Source: Providencia alcalifaciens DSM 30120 (lineage in GTDB: Bacteria; Pseudomonadota; Gammaproteobacteria; Enterobacterales; Enterobacteriaceae). From it: a stretch of 64,000 bases of DNA. Under the pieces are notes generated by a model. It saw only the letters and a list, made by a program, of their open reading frames with translations. It did no database searches and was not told the DNA's origin. Shown here in pieces: positions 19,421 to 31,297 of this stretch (position 1 is the first letter of the stretch; each line of letters opens with the position of its first letter). The DNA lies in NCBI RefSeq assembly GCF_000173415.1, contig NZ_ABXW01000074.1, positions 38,121 through 102,120 on the forward strand. Reading direction: 5' to 3'. The translations under genes and the position numbers were made by a program.

Positions 19421-19449
19421 AAAAAGGGAAGCTACAGTGAGCTTCCCTT
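19421..19449 (-). terminator. Rho-independent terminator for yqhA
   Basis: AAGGGAAGCT pairs with AGCTTCCCTT (loop ACAGTG). On the minus strand it is followed by a T-run. It may also end the convergent hydrolase transcript. Confidence 0.75.
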
Positions 19450-19483
19450 CAGATTGATGACGAACCGCGTGTATTGAGAATGA

Positions 19484-19981
19484 TTAATACTTGGCTTTCT
19501 TGGTCATTTTATCCAAATAACCCATCACAAACGCTGATAGCACGAAGGTTAAATGAAGGATCACATACCACATCAACTTATCGTTTTCGACGTTTTTGAG
19601 GTTCATGAAAATCTTCAATAAGTGGATGGATGAAATGGCGACAATGGAGGCTGCCACTTTATTTTTCAATGAGGTGGCATCCATCGTGCCAATCCAATTG
19701 AGTTTTTCATGATGATCTGACAAGTTTAACTGCGAGACGAAGTTTTCGTAGCCTGAAAACATGACCATCACCAGTAAACCACCAACCAGCGCCATATCAA
19801 TCAGTGAGAGCAGAGTTAGGATTAAATCTGACTCTGGAATGGCAAAAATATTTGGCAGGATATGAAAAACTTCTTGGAAAAATTTAATGGTTAACGCGAG
19901 CAATGTCAGCGATAGCCCTAAATAGATGGGTGCGAGGATCCAACGTGATGCGTACATCATTCTTTCAAAAAACTTTTCCAT
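19484..19981 (-). CDS. yqhA: YqhA/UPF0114-family inner membrane protein
   Basis: Small membrane protein of unknown function, 165 residues against 164 in E. coli YqhA. There are four hydrophobic segments (about 12-32, 50-75, 105-125, 135-155) with conserved [18 protein letters not shown] at the start and a hydrophilic loop [15 protein letters not shown]. In E. coli the gene lies elsewhere, so its position here is a local rearrangement. Confidence 0.85.
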   Translation of the reverse strand: MEKFFERMMYASRWILAPIYLGLSLTLLALTIKFFQEVFHILPNIFAIPESDLILTLLSLIDMALVGGLLVMVMFSGYENFVSQLNLSDHHEKLNWIGTMDATSLKNKVAASIVAISSIHLLKIFMNLKNVENDKLMWYVILHLTFVLSAFVMGYLDKMTKKAKY

Positions 19982-20273
19982 GCCAATCCTTCAAATTATA
20001 AAAATCAAAAATAGAGAGATGATGGGTATTTTAGCGGTTAGGTGTGATGAGGATAAAGTTTTTTGTCATCAAAAAGTGAAAAAAATGTCCTTTTGATAAT
20101 AAAAAAGTTATTAACTCGAGATTATTGGGATAATTGTTTTACTTTGCTGAGGATGATGGATGCTAGTATGTTACTATTCAAATTATGTATAAATGACATA
20201 ATTATTGTCATTAGATTTTTTTACTAGAGTTGTATTTCGACAAATTCATTGCAAGGATGAAAGGAAATTTCCG

Positions 20274-21101
20274 ATGTTGCGATTTCGCCGTAGAATGAAA
20301 AAAGCAAGTAAAAACAAATGCAAACGCCGTCAGCGACTTCGTAATCGTTCTTACTACATTGATAATAAACTGTTGAGTATGCAAAATATTAACGTGGTTG
20401 TATTAACGGGTGCGGGTATTTCTGCGGAGTCAGGAATTCAAACGTTTCGTTCAGCAGATGGTTTGTGGGAAGAGCATCGCGTAGAAGATGTTGCGACACC
20501 CGAAGGTTTTGCGCGTGACCCCCAATTAGTTCAGCGTTTTTATAATGAACGTCGTCGTCAGTTACAGCAAGAGGATATTCAGCCAAACGCAGCGCACTAT
20601 GCATTAGCAAAATTAGAACACGCTCTTGGGGATAGATTTCTGCTTGTTACTCAGAATATTGATAATTTACATGAGCGTGCGGGTAGCAAGCGTGTTGTGC
20701 ATATGCATGGAGAATTACTCAAAGTGCGTTGTAATTGGTCGAACCAAGTTCTGGAGTGGAAAGGGGATTTATCGGTTGAGGAACGTTGTCACTGTTGCCA
20801 ATTTCCACAACCTTTACGCCCGCACATCGTGTGGTTTGGGGAGATGCCATTTGAAATGGATAGGATCTACCAAGCATTAGGGGAAGCGACCCTGTTTATT
20901 TCGATAGGCACATCAGGACACGTTTATCCAGCAGCGGGCTTTGTGCATGAAGCGCGTTTGCAAGGGGCTCATACGGTGCAGCTAAACTTAGAACCTAGCC
21001 AAGTAGAAAGTGAATTTGAAGAGCGCCATTATGGCTTAGCGAGTAAAGTTGTGAGTGACTATGTGGATGACTTACTTGCAAAACTCAATCACAAATCATG
21101 A
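20274..21101 (+). CDS. cobB: NAD-dependent protein deacylase CobB (sirtuin)
   Basis: Removes acetyl and succinyl groups from lysines using NAD+, for example on acetyl-CoA synthetase. NAD-binding [22 protein letters not shown] and the catalytic HMHGE are present. The Tyr and Arg of FYNERRRQ match the class III desuccinylase pair, and the zinc module uses VRC and RCHCC. The basic N-terminal extension ([19 protein letters not shown]) matches the long CobB isoform. The ATG at 20274 has AAGGAA upstream. The frame is open earlier, but without family similarity. Confidence 0.94.
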   Translation: MLRFRRRMKKASKNKCKRRQRLRNRSYYIDNKLLSMQNINVVVLTGAGISAESGIQTFRSADGLWEEHRVEDVATPEGFARDPQLVQRFYNERRRQLQQEDIQPNAAHYALAKLEHALGDRFLLVTQNIDNLHERAGSKRVVHMHGELLKVRCNWSNQVLEWKGDLSVEERCHCCQFPQPLRPHIVWFGEMPFEMDRIYQALGEATLFISIGTSGHVYPAAGFVHEARLQGAHTVQLNLEPSQVESEFEERHYGLASKVVSDYVDDLLAKLNHKS

Positions 21102-21138
21102 TAATAGTAGGGAGCGATAGCTCCCTACTATTATCATG
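21097..21138. terminator. 19-bp perfect hairpin between convergent cobB and an SDR gene
   Basis: Arms 21097-21115 and 21120-21138 are perfect reverse complements around a GATA loop and include the cobB stop codon. Probably a bidirectional terminator, although no long T-run follows. Confidence 0.65.
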
Positions 21139-21142
21139 ACGA

Positions 21143-21853
21143 TCAAACGTTTTCATCCAGCATAGCTGGCATCGTTATCTCTTTTACACAAGTTGCGTTG
21201 CTTGTACTCAGAATAAAACGTACGGCATTCAGCACATCTTGTAATGGGATTAACGTTCCTTCACTATTCGCAATGACTTCATCAATAGGCATCGATAGCG
21301 GGAATTCTGTGGCTAGATAGCCTAAGTTCAAAATTGAAATACCGATTTTATCTTGGCGTAAGGTTTCCCTTAACGATTGTACAATCCCTCGCAGTGCATA
21401 TTTTGTTGCACTAAATGTCACCTCTTTACCATTATGATTATCGAGCCCCCATGTTGAGCCAATTAAAATAATTTTACTATTGCTCCCCAAACGTAAGTTA
21501 GGCAATAGCGCCTTTATATTTAATAGGCAGGCGCTGATATTGGTCTGAATCATGGTCAGTAATTCAATATCGCTGGTGGATTCAAAATCATATTCAGCGG
21601 TAAAGGCTAATTTTTCCCATATACCCACATTATAAATAAGCACATCAATGGGCTGTTCCCCTATATGGTTTTTGATAGTCAATGCGGATTGAGAGTCACT
21701 CAGATCCGCGGGAAGCCAATGAAATCGTGGGTTTTTAAAGGGCGGCTCAGAGCGGGAAACACCATAAACGGTATCAGTGTAATCAGGTAGAGCTTCAACG
21801 AATGCTTTGCCTAATCCTTTGCTTACACCATAAATTAAAAATGTTTTTGTCAT
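21143..21853 (-). CDS. Short-chain dehydrogenase/reductase-like protein, catalytic Tyr replaced
   Basis: Rossmann-fold SDR with the cofactor motif GVSKGLG near residues 9-15, the NAG-equivalent YNVG near 74-77 and the active-site Ser in IGSTWG. The usual YxxxK reads FSATK (residues 147-151), so the catalytic Tyr is Phe. The protein may therefore be non-catalytic or use the neighbouring Tyr152. The ATG at 21853 has GGAGG 4 nt upstream and is preferred over one 5 codons earlier. The substrate is unknown. Confidence 0.75.
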   Translation of the reverse strand: MTKTFLIYGVSKGLGKAFVEALPDYTDTVYGVSRSEPPFKNPRFHWLPADLSDSQSALTIKNHIGEQPIDVLIYNVGIWEKLAFTAEYDFESTSDIELLTMIQTNISACLLNIKALLPNLRLGSNSKIILIGSTWGLDNHNGKEVTFSATKYALRGIVQSLRETLRQDKIGISILNLGYLATEFPLSMPIDEVIANSEGTLIPLQDVLNAVRFILSTSNATCVKEITMPAMLDENV

Positions 21854-22084
21854 TGTGCCTCCATCCAATAAATTATTTTATAGTGGATTTAGTTATATAA
21901 GATATCCATTATATAACATAGTACTTAACGCAATGAGTTATCCAAAAATGCAGTAGGAAATGAACTATAAAATTAAATTAATTAGTTATCTTGCTCACTC
22001 TTTAGCTGCAAATCTGATTTGAGACAATAATTGTTTCTGTGATCTTTCCCATAATATCCCCATTGATATTTAGGGGGAGGTAGC

Positions 22085-23329
22085 ATGGACAAACTCTTGG
22101 AGCGGTTTTTTGAATATACTGCTTTTGATACACAATCAAAACTGAATGCAAAAACAGTACCTAGTAGTACAGGTCAACTAAAATTTGCCCGCGCTTTAGC
22201 CAAAGAACTTAATTTACTTGGCTTTGAAAAAGTGACGCTAACCGAGCATGGTTGCTTAACGGCAATGATGCCATCCAATGTGGATTGGGATGTACCGGCA
22301 ATTGGGTTCATTTCACATTTGGACACCGCCCCTGATTATTCAGGTAAAAATGTGTGTCCGCAAGTTCTTGAAAATTATCGAGGCGGGGATATAGCGTTAG
22401 GTATTGGTGATGAAGTTTTATCACCTGTCATGTTCCCTGTATTGCACGAAATGATTGGCAAAACGTTGATCATGACAGACGGTAAAACATTATTAGGCGC
22501 GGATGATAAAGCCGGTATCGCGGAAATTATTACCGCGATAGTACGTTTAGAAGGGCAAAATATTCCTCATGGAAAAATTTGTGTCGCCTTTACGCCAGAT
22601 GAAGAAATTGGTCGCGGCGCACAACATATCGATTTCAAAGAGTTTGATGCTCGTTGGGCATATACCGTCGATGGTGGTGGTGTCGGTGAGCTTGAATTTG
22701 AAAACTTCAATGCAGCTAACGTCTCTATCAAAATCGTGGGAAATAATACCCATCCCGGTAATGCGAAAGGTGTGATGGTGAATGCATTGGGTTTGGCGAC
22801 CCGTATTCACGCTATGCTACCTGTTGAAGAGACGCCTGAAAATACAGAAGGTTATGAAGGTTTTTACCACCTAACATCGATTAAGGGGAATGTAGAAAAA
22901 GCCGAAATGAACTACATTATCCGCGATTTTGACTTAGCCAATTTTGAAGCGAGAAAGAAAAATATTATCCGTATCGCAGAAAAAGTGGGTGAAGGCCTGC
23001 ACCCAAGCTGTTATATCGAGCTGACATTGGATGATAGTTACTACAATATGCATAAAGAAGTGATGAAATATCCACATGTTGTTGAATTAGCTAAACAAGC
23101 GATGTTGGACTGTAATATTGAACCTGTCATCAAGCCGATCCGTGGGGGAACGGACGGCGCGCAGCTATCATACCGAGGCTTACCATGCCCGAATATTTTC
23201 ACGGGTGGCTATAACTTCCATAGTAAACATGAGTTTATTACTCAAGAAGGTATGGAGCAGGCGGTGAGTGTGATTATGCGAATTGCGGAATTAACGGCTA
23301 TTCATGCAAAGCGTAATACCGAGAAATAG
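22085..23329 (+). CDS. pepT: Peptidase T (tripeptidase)
   Basis: Zinc aminopeptidase that cleaves N-terminal residues from tripeptides in the cytoplasm. The M20 metal-binding motifs are present: [11 protein letters not shown] near residue 78, [20 protein letters not shown], and the C-terminal [12 protein letters not shown]. It has 414 residues against 408 in E. coli. A strong ribosome site (GGGGGAGG) precedes the ATG. Confidence 0.96.
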   Translation: MDKLLERFFEYTAFDTQSKLNAKTVPSSTGQLKFARALAKELNLLGFEKVTLTEHGCLTAMMPSNVDWDVPAIGFISHLDTAPDYSGKNVCPQVLENYRGGDIALGIGDEVLSPVMFPVLHEMIGKTLIMTDGKTLLGADDKAGIAEIITAIVRLEGQNIPHGKICVAFTPDEEIGRGAQHIDFKEFDARWAYTVDGGGVGELEFENFNAANVSIKIVGNNTHPGNAKGVMVNALGLATRIHAMLPVEETPENTEGYEGFYHLTSIKGNVEKAEMNYIIRDFDLANFEARKKNIIRIAEKVGEGLHPSCYIELTLDDSYYNMHKEVMKYPHVVELAKQAMLDCNIEPVIKPIRGGTDGAQLSYRGLPCPNIFTGGYNFHSKHEFITQEGMEQAVSVIMRIAELTAIHAKRNTEK

Positions 23330-23364
23330 TTTTTGATACGTTCTTAATATAAAAAGTGACAATA

Positions 23365-23404
23365 AAAATGCCCCGATGTGAGGTGATGACATTCGGGGCA
23401 TTTT
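23365..23404. terminator. Bidirectional terminator between pepT and roxA
   Basis: TGCCCCGA pairs with TCGGGGCA, flanked by an A-run and a T-run, between convergent genes. Confidence 0.85.
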
Positions 23405-23434
23405 GCTATTATTAACGGTTAATTATAGAAATAA

Positions 23435-24559
23435 TTAGTCGTCAAAATACCAATATCCACTATTAATCAGTGCGGTAATTAATGCGATAAAATTCACATC
23501 GTCAAGGGCATCCCCAAGATTTGTATAGCTGACCGCATCGAAACGACACAGGCTGTCTGCGGCTTCATAGCATTTAGTCTCTAAAGACTCACCATTAACA
23601 AAGAACTGGTCACCCACGCGAAGTGCTCGTAACCCATTGAGTTTATATAAGGTTTCTTGCTCATCTTTCAGTAGGTTATAGATTTCATTTTGTTCATAAG
23701 GCGGCTCTGGCGGCGCTAAGTCTAATTCGTGGCGCGACTGAGAAATAAATTCACCTAACCATTTACGGAATAATTCAGGGTCGTTAATCAGAGACTCCAT
23801 CATTTCACGTAATTTAATTTGTTCGCCTTGCAGAATTTCAGCCGGGTTATCACGGAAAGAGAGGTCAGGATCACTGTAGCGATAACTGCCTAAATCATTA
23901 GAAATTAAATGGTCAGCAAAGCTGCTCATGAGTTCACGCGCATTGGGTGCACGAAAGCCGACAGAAAAGTTTAGGGATGGCTCAATAGCGTAACCTTCAT
24001 GTGGGAATCCTGGTGGGATATACAGAATATCACCGGGTTCCATTTCTTCATCAATAATGGCATCGAAAGGTTGTACTTGGAGCAAGTCTGGATGTGGACT
24101 GTGTTGTTTCATTGGGATTTTTTCCCCAACACGCCAATGGCGACGGCCTTCACCTTGAATAATAAACACATCGTATTGGTCTAAATGAGGACCCACGCCG
24201 CCTCCCGGCACTGAGTAGGAAATCATTAAATCGTCCATACGCCAGTCAGAAAGAACGCGGAAAGGTTTCATAAGTTGGGCGCTTGGGTGGTGCCAGTGGT
24301 CAACCGCTTGGACCAAAATCGACCAGTTTTCTTCACCTAAATGATCGTAGCTTTCGAAAGGTCCGTGAGCTACCTGCCAGATGCCATCTTTATGGCTGAC
24401 TAAACGGCTATCCACTTCATCTTCCATCGCTAATCCCGCGAGCTCATCAGGCGAGATAGGATCAATAAAACGCGTAAAACCCTGTTTGATAAGCAGAGGT
24501 CGTTTCTGCCAATGACTGTCCAGAAAACTCTGCCAGTCAAGATTCAGTTTATAATCCAT
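23435..24559 (-). CDS. roxA: Ribosomal oxygenase RoxA (uL16 arginine hydroxylase)
   Basis: JmjC/cupin 2-oxoglutarate- and Fe(II)-dependent oxygenase (formerly YcfD) that hydroxylates an arginine of ribosomal protein uL16. The HxD iron-binding motif is seen in GPHLDQYDVF, and the distal His lies in PPGFPHEGYAI. It has 374 residues, as in E. coli (373). It lies between pepT and phoQ, conserved synteny. Confidence 0.93.
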   Translation of the reverse strand: MDYKLNLDWQSFLDSHWQKRPLLIKQGFTRFIDPISPDELAGLAMEDEVDSRLVSHKDGIWQVAHGPFESYDHLGEENWSILVQAVDHWHHPSAQLMKPFRVLSDWRMDDLMISYSVPGGGVGPHLDQYDVFIIQGEGRRHWRVGEKIPMKQHSPHPDLLQVQPFDAIIDEEMEPGDILYIPPGFPHEGYAIEPSLNFSVGFRAPNARELMSSFADHLISNDLGSYRYSDPDLSFRDNPAEILQGEQIKLREMMESLINDPELFRKWLGEFISQSRHELDLAPPEPPYEQNEIYNLLKDEQETLYKLNGLRALRVGDQFFVNGESLETKCYEAADSLCRFDAVSYTNLGDALDDVNFIALITALINSGYWYFDD

Positions 24560-24648
24560 CTTATTGTTCCCTAGTTATGACAAATCTTCCTAAATAGTAT
24601 ACCGGAAATGGATTGTAAAACAGGGGTTAGAGGGCGTCAGTTCACAGA

Positions 24649-26106
24649 TTAACTATCTTCAATGACGGCTTGTTGTCTAAATGTGACGGCGACCCTAGCA
24701 CCGCCTAGTGGGCTATCCGAAATGATGATTTCACCATCGTATTGATCGATGATATCGACCGCAATAGATAACCCTAGACCTTGCCCCGGTCGTAGTGTGT
24801 CGGCGCGTTGTCCACGCATAAATATCAGGCTACGCTTGCTTTCAGGAACACCTGGACCATCATCATCCACAAAAATTGTTAGACTATCGTGACCCGCAAG
24901 GGCGGTGACTTCCACAAACTCAAGGCAATATTTACAGGCATTTTCCATAATGTTGCCCATCACCTCCATAAAATCATTCGGTTGACCTAACCATGTGATT
25001 TCAGGGGAAATGTCTACGGTGATCGAGACACCTTTGTTTTGATATACTTTATGTAGCGCACTGGATAGGCTATCTAAGATAGAGGGGACGGACGCAATTT
25101 CCCGTAACATGAGGTTCTCATCACCTTGGCTTGAAGCGCGGTGTAGATAGTAACCCACTTGTTGGGAGATTCGTCCTATTTGCTCCAGCATGATGGGTTC
25201 AGCTTGCTCGATAGTCATCTCTTTGCCGGATCGTAGCAGCCTTAATGTCGATTGCAGAACCGCTAACGGTGTTTTCAAACTGTGAGTCAGGTCTGACAAG
25301 GTTGTGCGATATTTGCTATAACGTTTTCGTTCGTTACTCAACAAAATATTTAAATTGCGGACTAATCCTCTGAGTTCTGCTGGTGGATTTTCATCCAGCG
25401 TTTCTCGCTCACCTTTTTCAAGGCTACTAATTTGTGAAATTAATGACTTAATGGGGCGGACACTCCAGTATGCGGCAAGCCACAACAGTGGAATGACCAG
25501 CAGGAAGTTGGCGAGTATCACATAACCAAACCAATCCCAGACAACCCCAGTATTTTGCAAATCTTGCGGTAAGGTATCCACAACAACAATGGTGAGCGGT
25601 GGCATGGTTTCGGTTTCTAAATATTGATTGACCGAAACAGAGTGAGTTAATGGTTCATCGACATTATCGATATCGTTAAGTCGGCTACTGTAGTCAGGAT
25701 TATTATTCAGTAATTGACGAGTTTCATCGATATCAGTGTCGATTTCATACAACCCATTTTTTTTGAGCCAATCGAGTTGAATGAGGCGCTCGATGCTGGG
25801 AACTTCCCGTTGACGCCATAAAACCTGCCCATTTTTATCATAAATGATAATCAAAGAGGGGTTATTCAGCGTAAAGTTAGGCGGAACTCGGATATCAATT
25901 TTACTATCTTGCCACTGGGCAAGGCTGTAAATTAGGTTACTTTGGCTGCGTAATAGGGTATAGGTTGTGCGGTCAAAACTTACCAAATACCCGACGACGG
26001 CCACAATTCCATAGGCTAAGGTTAAGGCGAGGATCACGGCTGAGGTCGCGCAAATAAAACGGGCCTGTAAAGAAAGTGGTTTGAACCTAAATTTACGAAA
26101 TCGCAT
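24649..26106 (-). CDS. phoQ: Sensor histidine kinase PhoQ
   Basis: Inner-membrane sensor of low Mg2+, acidic pH and cationic peptides that phosphorylates PhoP. Two membrane helices (about 17-42 and 190-217) flank a periplasmic sensor domain rich in acidic residues. HAMP, the HisKA block LSDLTHSLKTPLAVL (phospho-His near 277) and the ATPase boxes NIMENACKYC, DDDGPGVP and GQGLGLSIA follow. It has 485 residues against 486 in E. coli and starts one base after phoP ends. Confidence 0.96.
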   Translation of the reverse strand: MRFRKFRFKPLSLQARFICATSAVILALTLAYGIVAVVGYLVSFDRTTYTLLRSQSNLIYSLAQWQDSKIDIRVPPNFTLNNPSLIIIYDKNGQVLWRQREVPSIERLIQLDWLKKNGLYEIDTDIDETRQLLNNNPDYSSRLNDIDNVDEPLTHSVSVNQYLETETMPPLTIVVVDTLPQDLQNTGVVWDWFGYVILANFLLVIPLLWLAAYWSVRPIKSLISQISSLEKGERETLDENPPAELRGLVRNLNILLSNERKRYSKYRTTLSDLTHSLKTPLAVLQSTLRLLRSGKEMTIEQAEPIMLEQIGRISQQVGYYLHRASSQGDENLMLREIASVPSILDSLSSALHKVYQNKGVSITVDISPEITWLGQPNDFMEVMGNIMENACKYCLEFVEVTALAGHDSLTIFVDDDGPGVPESKRSLIFMRGQRADTLRPGQGLGLSIAVDIIDQYDGEIIISDSPLGGARVAVTFRQQAVIEDS

Positions 26107-26107
26107 A

Positions 26108-26782
26108 TTAGTTATTCACATCGAAACGGTAGCCTTGACCCCGGACAGTCACAATAACCTCTTGAGCATGGAACTGCTGGATTTTTTTACGTAAACGCCC
26201 CATGAGAACGTCGATAGTATGACTTTCACGTAGCTCAGCATCTGGGTAAAGTTGACGCATTAAAGAGTCTTTACTGACCACTTTACCATTATTACGCAGT
26301 AGTGTTTCAATGATGGTGTATTCGAAGGCGGTCAGTTTGACGGATTCGCCGTTGACGGTAAATTCTTTACGAGAGAGGTCGATGACAAAATTTTCAAGTT
26401 CTAACACTTGGGATGCCAATCCGCTATTACGGCGCATGAGCGCTTGCATACGGGCAACTAACTCTTCTAATTGGAATGGCTTAGTGACATAGTCATCTGC
26501 TCCGCTATTAAGCGCTTGCACTTTTTCTTGCCAACTTTCTCGCGCCGTTAACACTAAAAGCGGAATACTGACATGGTTACTGCGCCAGCGTTTGATCATG
26601 GAAAGCCCATCTTCATCAGGAAGACCTAAATCGACAACAGCAATATCAGGATGGCTTTCATTCAAAAAGTAATCAGCTTCTTTTGCGCCTTCAGCTGAAT
26701 CCACTTGATGACCTAATTCTTTGAGTTGAACGGTTAAATGATGACGAAGTAGGGCGTTATCTTCTACGATAAGAATGCGCAT
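26108..26782 (-). CDS. phoP: Response regulator PhoP
   Basis: OmpR-family transcription factor activated by PhoQ. The receiver domain has the phospho-acceptor Asp in [11 protein letters not shown] near residue 51, Thr in LTARES and Lys in DDYVTKPF. The winged-helix domain ends [13 protein letters not shown]. It has 224 residues. A PhoP box lies about 90 nt upstream, consistent with autoregulation. Confidence 0.97.
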   Translation of the reverse strand: MRILIVEDNALLRHHLTVQLKELGHQVDSAEGAKEADYFLNESHPDIAVVDLGLPDEDGLSMIKRWRSNHVSIPLLVLTARESWQEKVQALNSGADDYVTKPFQLEELVARMQALMRRNSGLASQVLELENFVIDLSRKEFTVNGESVKLTAFEYTIIETLLRNNGKVVSKDSLMRQLYPDAELRESHTIDVLMGRLRKKIQQFHAQEVIVTVRGQGYRFDVNN

Positions 26783-26866
26783 CTGAGAACCTCATATAAA
26801 GCATGTAAATAATAATATTATAATTGGTATGGTAAAAAGAGATGGGACAAGGGACAAGATCTTAAG

Positions 26867-26883
26867 TAAATATAAGGCAAACA
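26867..26883 (-). promoter_or_regulatory. Candidate PhoP box
   Basis: On the minus strand TGTTTG-N5-TATTTA matches the direct-repeat PhoP consensus TGTTTA-N5-TGTTTA with two mismatches and correct spacing, upstream of phoPQ. Confidence 0.5.
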
Positions 26884-26921
26884 GATCGGAAAAATAGTCG
26901 AATCTGAAAATATTTGAAAAT

Positions 26922-26955
26922 AAAAAGAACAGATGGCAATAAGCCATCTGTTCTT
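26922..26955 (-). terminator. Rho-independent terminator after purB
   Basis: A 13-bp stem (26925-26937 with 26943-26955, loop AATAA) is followed on the minus strand by a T-rich tract. Confidence 0.85.
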
Positions 26956-26966
26956 AATATGATTAA

Positions 26967-28355
<1,389 letters not shown>

Positions 28356-28982
28356 TTATAGGTGAGACAAAATTTGTTTCGCCTGATTAGACAGACGGCT
28401 TCGAGAAAACATGAGTTGGAGGCGGCTGCCACCAACCTGTTGCCAAAGAACTGCACAGCGAATACCTGCGAGTAATGTGGCTCTAACTTTGGCTTGGACA
28501 AGGGTATTTTTCAGGATGTCAGGGGAACCCGTCACTTGAATTCGCGGACCTGCTGGACTGACAACATCCACATAAATACCCGCTAATGCGTTGAAAACAC
28601 CTTCAGACATTGGCTCAAAATAGCTGGCTTGACGTTCAAGCTGCTCAATTCGCTGACCAAGTTGTTCCATTGCCTTGTCATCTTTACTTAAGCGGCGCTC
28701 TAGCGCCATGATGCTGAGCATATAGCGGGTCATCTCCGCAGAGATCCCGCTATTACCACCCGTTAACATTCCCATTAGGGCGGTTAAACCAGTTTTTAAA
28801 TTCGCTTCATCATTACCAAATACATCCAACGTGGTGGATGGATTCATGTTAGTCAGGCAATCTACCATGGTTTTACCATCTTGCTCATTATATGAGCCCT
28901 CATGGGCTAGCTTTTGTACCATTAGACTTGCTTGACAGATACCCGCTAACGCAAGCGTGATATCGTAATAGTTTTTAGCCAC
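28356..28982 (-). CDS. hflD: High frequency lysogenization protein HflD homolog
   Basis: Peripheral membrane protein conserved between mnmA and purB in Enterobacterales. In E. coli it interacts with lambda CII. The helical N-terminus (LALAGICQASLMVQKLAHEG) and GGNSGISAEMTRYMLSIMALERRL match the family. It has 208 residues against 213 in E. coli. Its start is 2 nt from the mnmA stop. Confidence 0.93.
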   Translation of the reverse strand: MAKNYYDITLALAGICQASLMVQKLAHEGSYNEQDGKTMVDCLTNMNPSTTLDVFGNDEANLKTGLTALMGMLTGGNSGISAEMTRYMLSIMALERRLSKDDKAMEQLGQRIEQLERQASYFEPMSEGVFNALAGIYVDVVSPAGPRIQVTGSPDILKNTLVQAKVRATLLAGIRCAVLWQQVGGSRLQLMFSRSRLSNQAKQILSHL

Positions 28983-28984
28983 AT

Positions 28985-30106
28985 TTACTCCTGAATACGG
29001 GCTTCAATAACGCCGCCACCAAGGCAGACTTCGTCGATATAAAATACCGCAGATTGTCCCGGTGTAACAGCAGCAACCGGATAATCAAAAATCACTTGGA
29101 TTTTTTCGGCACTCAATGGGGTTATTGTGCAAGGGATATCCGCTTGGCGATAGCGGGTTTTCACCACACAGCGTAATGGCTCAGTCAGAGGTTGTCTATC
29201 GACCCAATCTAATTGCTGAGCAATTAAGCCCACGGACATTAAGCGTGGATGTTCATGACCTTGTGCAACAATCAATTGATTGTTTTCAACGTCTTTATCC
29301 ACCACATACCAAGGTTCCTCAGAACCTTCCTTTGTTCCGCCGATACCTAAACCTTTGCGCTGACCTAATGTGTGATACATCAATCCTTCGTGCTGACCAA
29401 TAATTTCACCATCAACGGTAACAATCGGACCGGGTTGAGCAGGGAGGTAGCGACCAAGGAAATCACGGAATTTACGCTCGCCAATAAAACAAATCCCCGT
29501 AGAATCTTTTTTCTTTGCGGTGACGAGACCGATTTCTTCCGCAATACGGCGAACTTCTGGTTTTTCTAATTCCCCAACAGGGAATAAACTTTTTGCAACC
29601 TGTTCGTGGCTGAGCGTGTATAAGAAGTAGCTTTGGTCTTTATTGTTGTCTAATCCGCGTAATAACTGGCTTTTGCCATCAACATCACGGCGACGAACGT
29701 AGTGACCTGTTGCAATGTAATCTGCACCAAGATCTTCTGCGGCAAATTCTAAGAAAGCTTTAAATTTGATCTCTTTGTTACACAAGATATCCGGATTTGG
29801 GGTGCGTCCTGCTTTGTATTCTTCTAAGAAATGTTCGAATACGTTATCCCAATACTCGGCGGCAAAGTTGATGGTGCGAAGCTCAATACCTAGTTTGTCA
29901 CAGACAGCTTGAGCATCGGCGAGGTCTGTTGCCGCAGAGCAATATTCCTCATCATCATCTTCTTCCCAGTTCTTCATAAACAGCCCGATAACCTGATACC
30001 CTTGCTGCTGGAGCAAGTAGGCGGAAACGGAGGAATCAACACCACCGGACATACCGACGATGACTTTAATTTGGCTGTTATCTGATTTGGTACTGTTATC
30101 TGACAT
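28985..30106 (-). CDS. mnmA: tRNA 2-thiouridylase MnmA
   Basis: Installs the 2-thio group on the wobble uridine of tRNA Lys, Glu and Gln, using sulfur relayed by TusE. The PP-loop GMSGGVDSS lies near residue 20 of this start, with the catalytic cysteines in [11 protein letters not shown] and STGICFIGE. The start at 30106 (MSDNSTK) aligns with E. coli. An ATG 12 codons upstream also exists. Confidence 0.95.
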   Translation of the reverse strand: MSDNSTKSDNSQIKVIVGMSGGVDSSVSAYLLQQQGYQVIGLFMKNWEEDDDEEYCSAATDLADAQAVCDKLGIELRTINFAAEYWDNVFEHFLEEYKAGRTPNPDILCNKEIKFKAFLEFAAEDLGADYIATGHYVRRRDVDGKSQLLRGLDNNKDQSYFLYTLSHEQVAKSLFPVGELEKPEVRRIAEEIGLVTAKKKDSTGICFIGERKFRDFLGRYLPAQPGPIVTVDGEIIGQHEGLMYHTLGQRKGLGIGGTKEGSEEPWYVVDKDVENNQLIVAQGHEHPRLMSVGLIAQQLDWVDRQPLTEPLRCVVKTRYRQADIPCTITPLSAEKIQVIFDYPVAAVTPGQSAVFYIDEVCLGGGVIEARIQE

Positions 30107-30189
30107 GGGAAATAGTCTCAATGCGGAAAAATCAAGCCCCATACTTTAGCACGTTGCCCCCTTATTGCACCAGCGTTAGGAAAATAATG

Positions 30190-30639
30190 TTACTCGTAAT
30201 GATGACCAAAGGCGGCTAAAACGCTTACAGGGTGACTGATGCCTTCTTGGAAACAGCGCAAACTTTGGGCAACTAACGGTGAGCGAAGACATTTGCTGGT
30301 TAGAATTTCATCGGCAGTGACCCAGTGACAAGCGCTAATATCGTCATCATGAGGATGAGTTTCACAAGGGGCATCGAGTTCGAGAGAAAATAAGAAACGA
30401 ATAAATTGCGTATTGTCGGGGGCAATCCACTGATGAATTTTGATTAAATTTTGAGGTTCGCCTACGATACCTGTCTCTTCATAAAGTTCACGCGCAGCCG
30501 CTTGCAGTAGTGTTTCATTAGCCTCAAGGTGCCCTGCGGGTTGGTTCCAGGTTGGCTTATTATTGACCCATTCTTCTACCACTAAAAAACGATCTTGGGC
30601 ATGAACAAGGGTAGCAACAGTAACATTTGGTTTAAACAA
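30190..30639 (-). CDS. nudJ: Nudix phosphatase NudJ
   Basis: Hydrolyses nucleoside tri- and diphosphates and hydroxymethylpyrimidine pyrophosphate (thiamine-pathway side role). The Nudix box is complete: [23 protein letters not shown]. It has 149 residues against 153 in E. coli. The start overlaps the end of rluE by 8 nt, so the two are probably cotranscribed. Confidence 0.93.
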   Translation of the reverse strand: MFKPNVTVATLVHAQDRFLVVEEWVNNKPTWNQPAGHLEANETLLQAAARELYEETGIVGEPQNLIKIHQWIAPDNTQFIRFLFSLELDAPCETHPHDDDISACHWVTADEILTSKCLRSPLVAQSLRCFQEGISHPVSVLAAFGHHYE

Positions 30640-31297
30640 CAGTGACCTCCTTCCATTCGCCGGAAGATAAGTTATTGAGTGTAAAACTTCCCATGGAATA
30701 ACGTATTAATCGTAGTGTAGGAAAGCCAATATTGGCAGTCATCCGGCGAACTTGCCGATTCCGTCCTTCATAAAGCGTGATCTTTAACCAACTCGTTGGA
30801 ATGTTTTTACGCTCCCGAATCGGAGGATTTCTGACCCACAGCCACTCCGGTTCATCGACTCGCTCAATCCCAGCTGGTAAGGTGGGACCATCATTGAGTG
30901 TCAATCCTTGACGGAATTTTGCGAGAGCGGTTTCATCGGGAACGCCTTCTACTTGAGCATAGTAGACTTTCCCTGTTTTTTTCTGTGGTTGGGTAAGTTC
31001 TGCTTGTAATTTTCCATCATTCGTAAGCACTAACAGACCCTCACTATCCCTATCTAGGCGTCCGGCAGCATAAACATCAGACACAGGAATATAATTTTTT
31101 AACGTTTCACGACCTTGCTCATCAGTAAACTGAGGCAGCACATCAAAAGGCTTATTAAAAATAATCACTTTCCGCGGCTGAGAGGCGCGTGCAGATGTAT
31201 TCGTTGCAAGTGAACGACGTCGTTTGGAATGCGAAGTTAAGTGTTTGGTGCGGCTGCGATTAGGTGTATTCATCGTACTGTATTGAGAGTCATTCAT
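30632..31297 (-). CDS. rluE: 23S rRNA pseudouridine(2457) synthase RluE
   Basis: RsuA-family pseudouridine synthase. The catalytic Asp lies in [12 protein letters not shown], with the family block [10 protein letters not shown] near the end. The N-terminus is basic and Ser-rich ([16 protein letters not shown]), typical of RluE. The start is uncertain: another ATG lies 8 codons in. It has 221 residues from the first ATG, against 217 in E. coli. It is divergent from icd. Confidence 0.92.
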   Translation of the reverse strand: MNDSQYSTMNTPNRSRTKHLTSHSKRRRSLATNTSARASQPRKVIIFNKPFDVLPQFTDEQGRETLKNYIPVSDVYAAGRLDRDSEGLLVLTNDGKLQAELTQPQKKTGKVYYAQVEGVPDETALAKFRQGLTLNDGPTLPAGIERVDEPEWLWVRNPPIRERKNIPTSWLKITLYEGRNRQVRRMTANIGFPTLRLIRYSMGSFTLNNLSSGEWKEVTVV

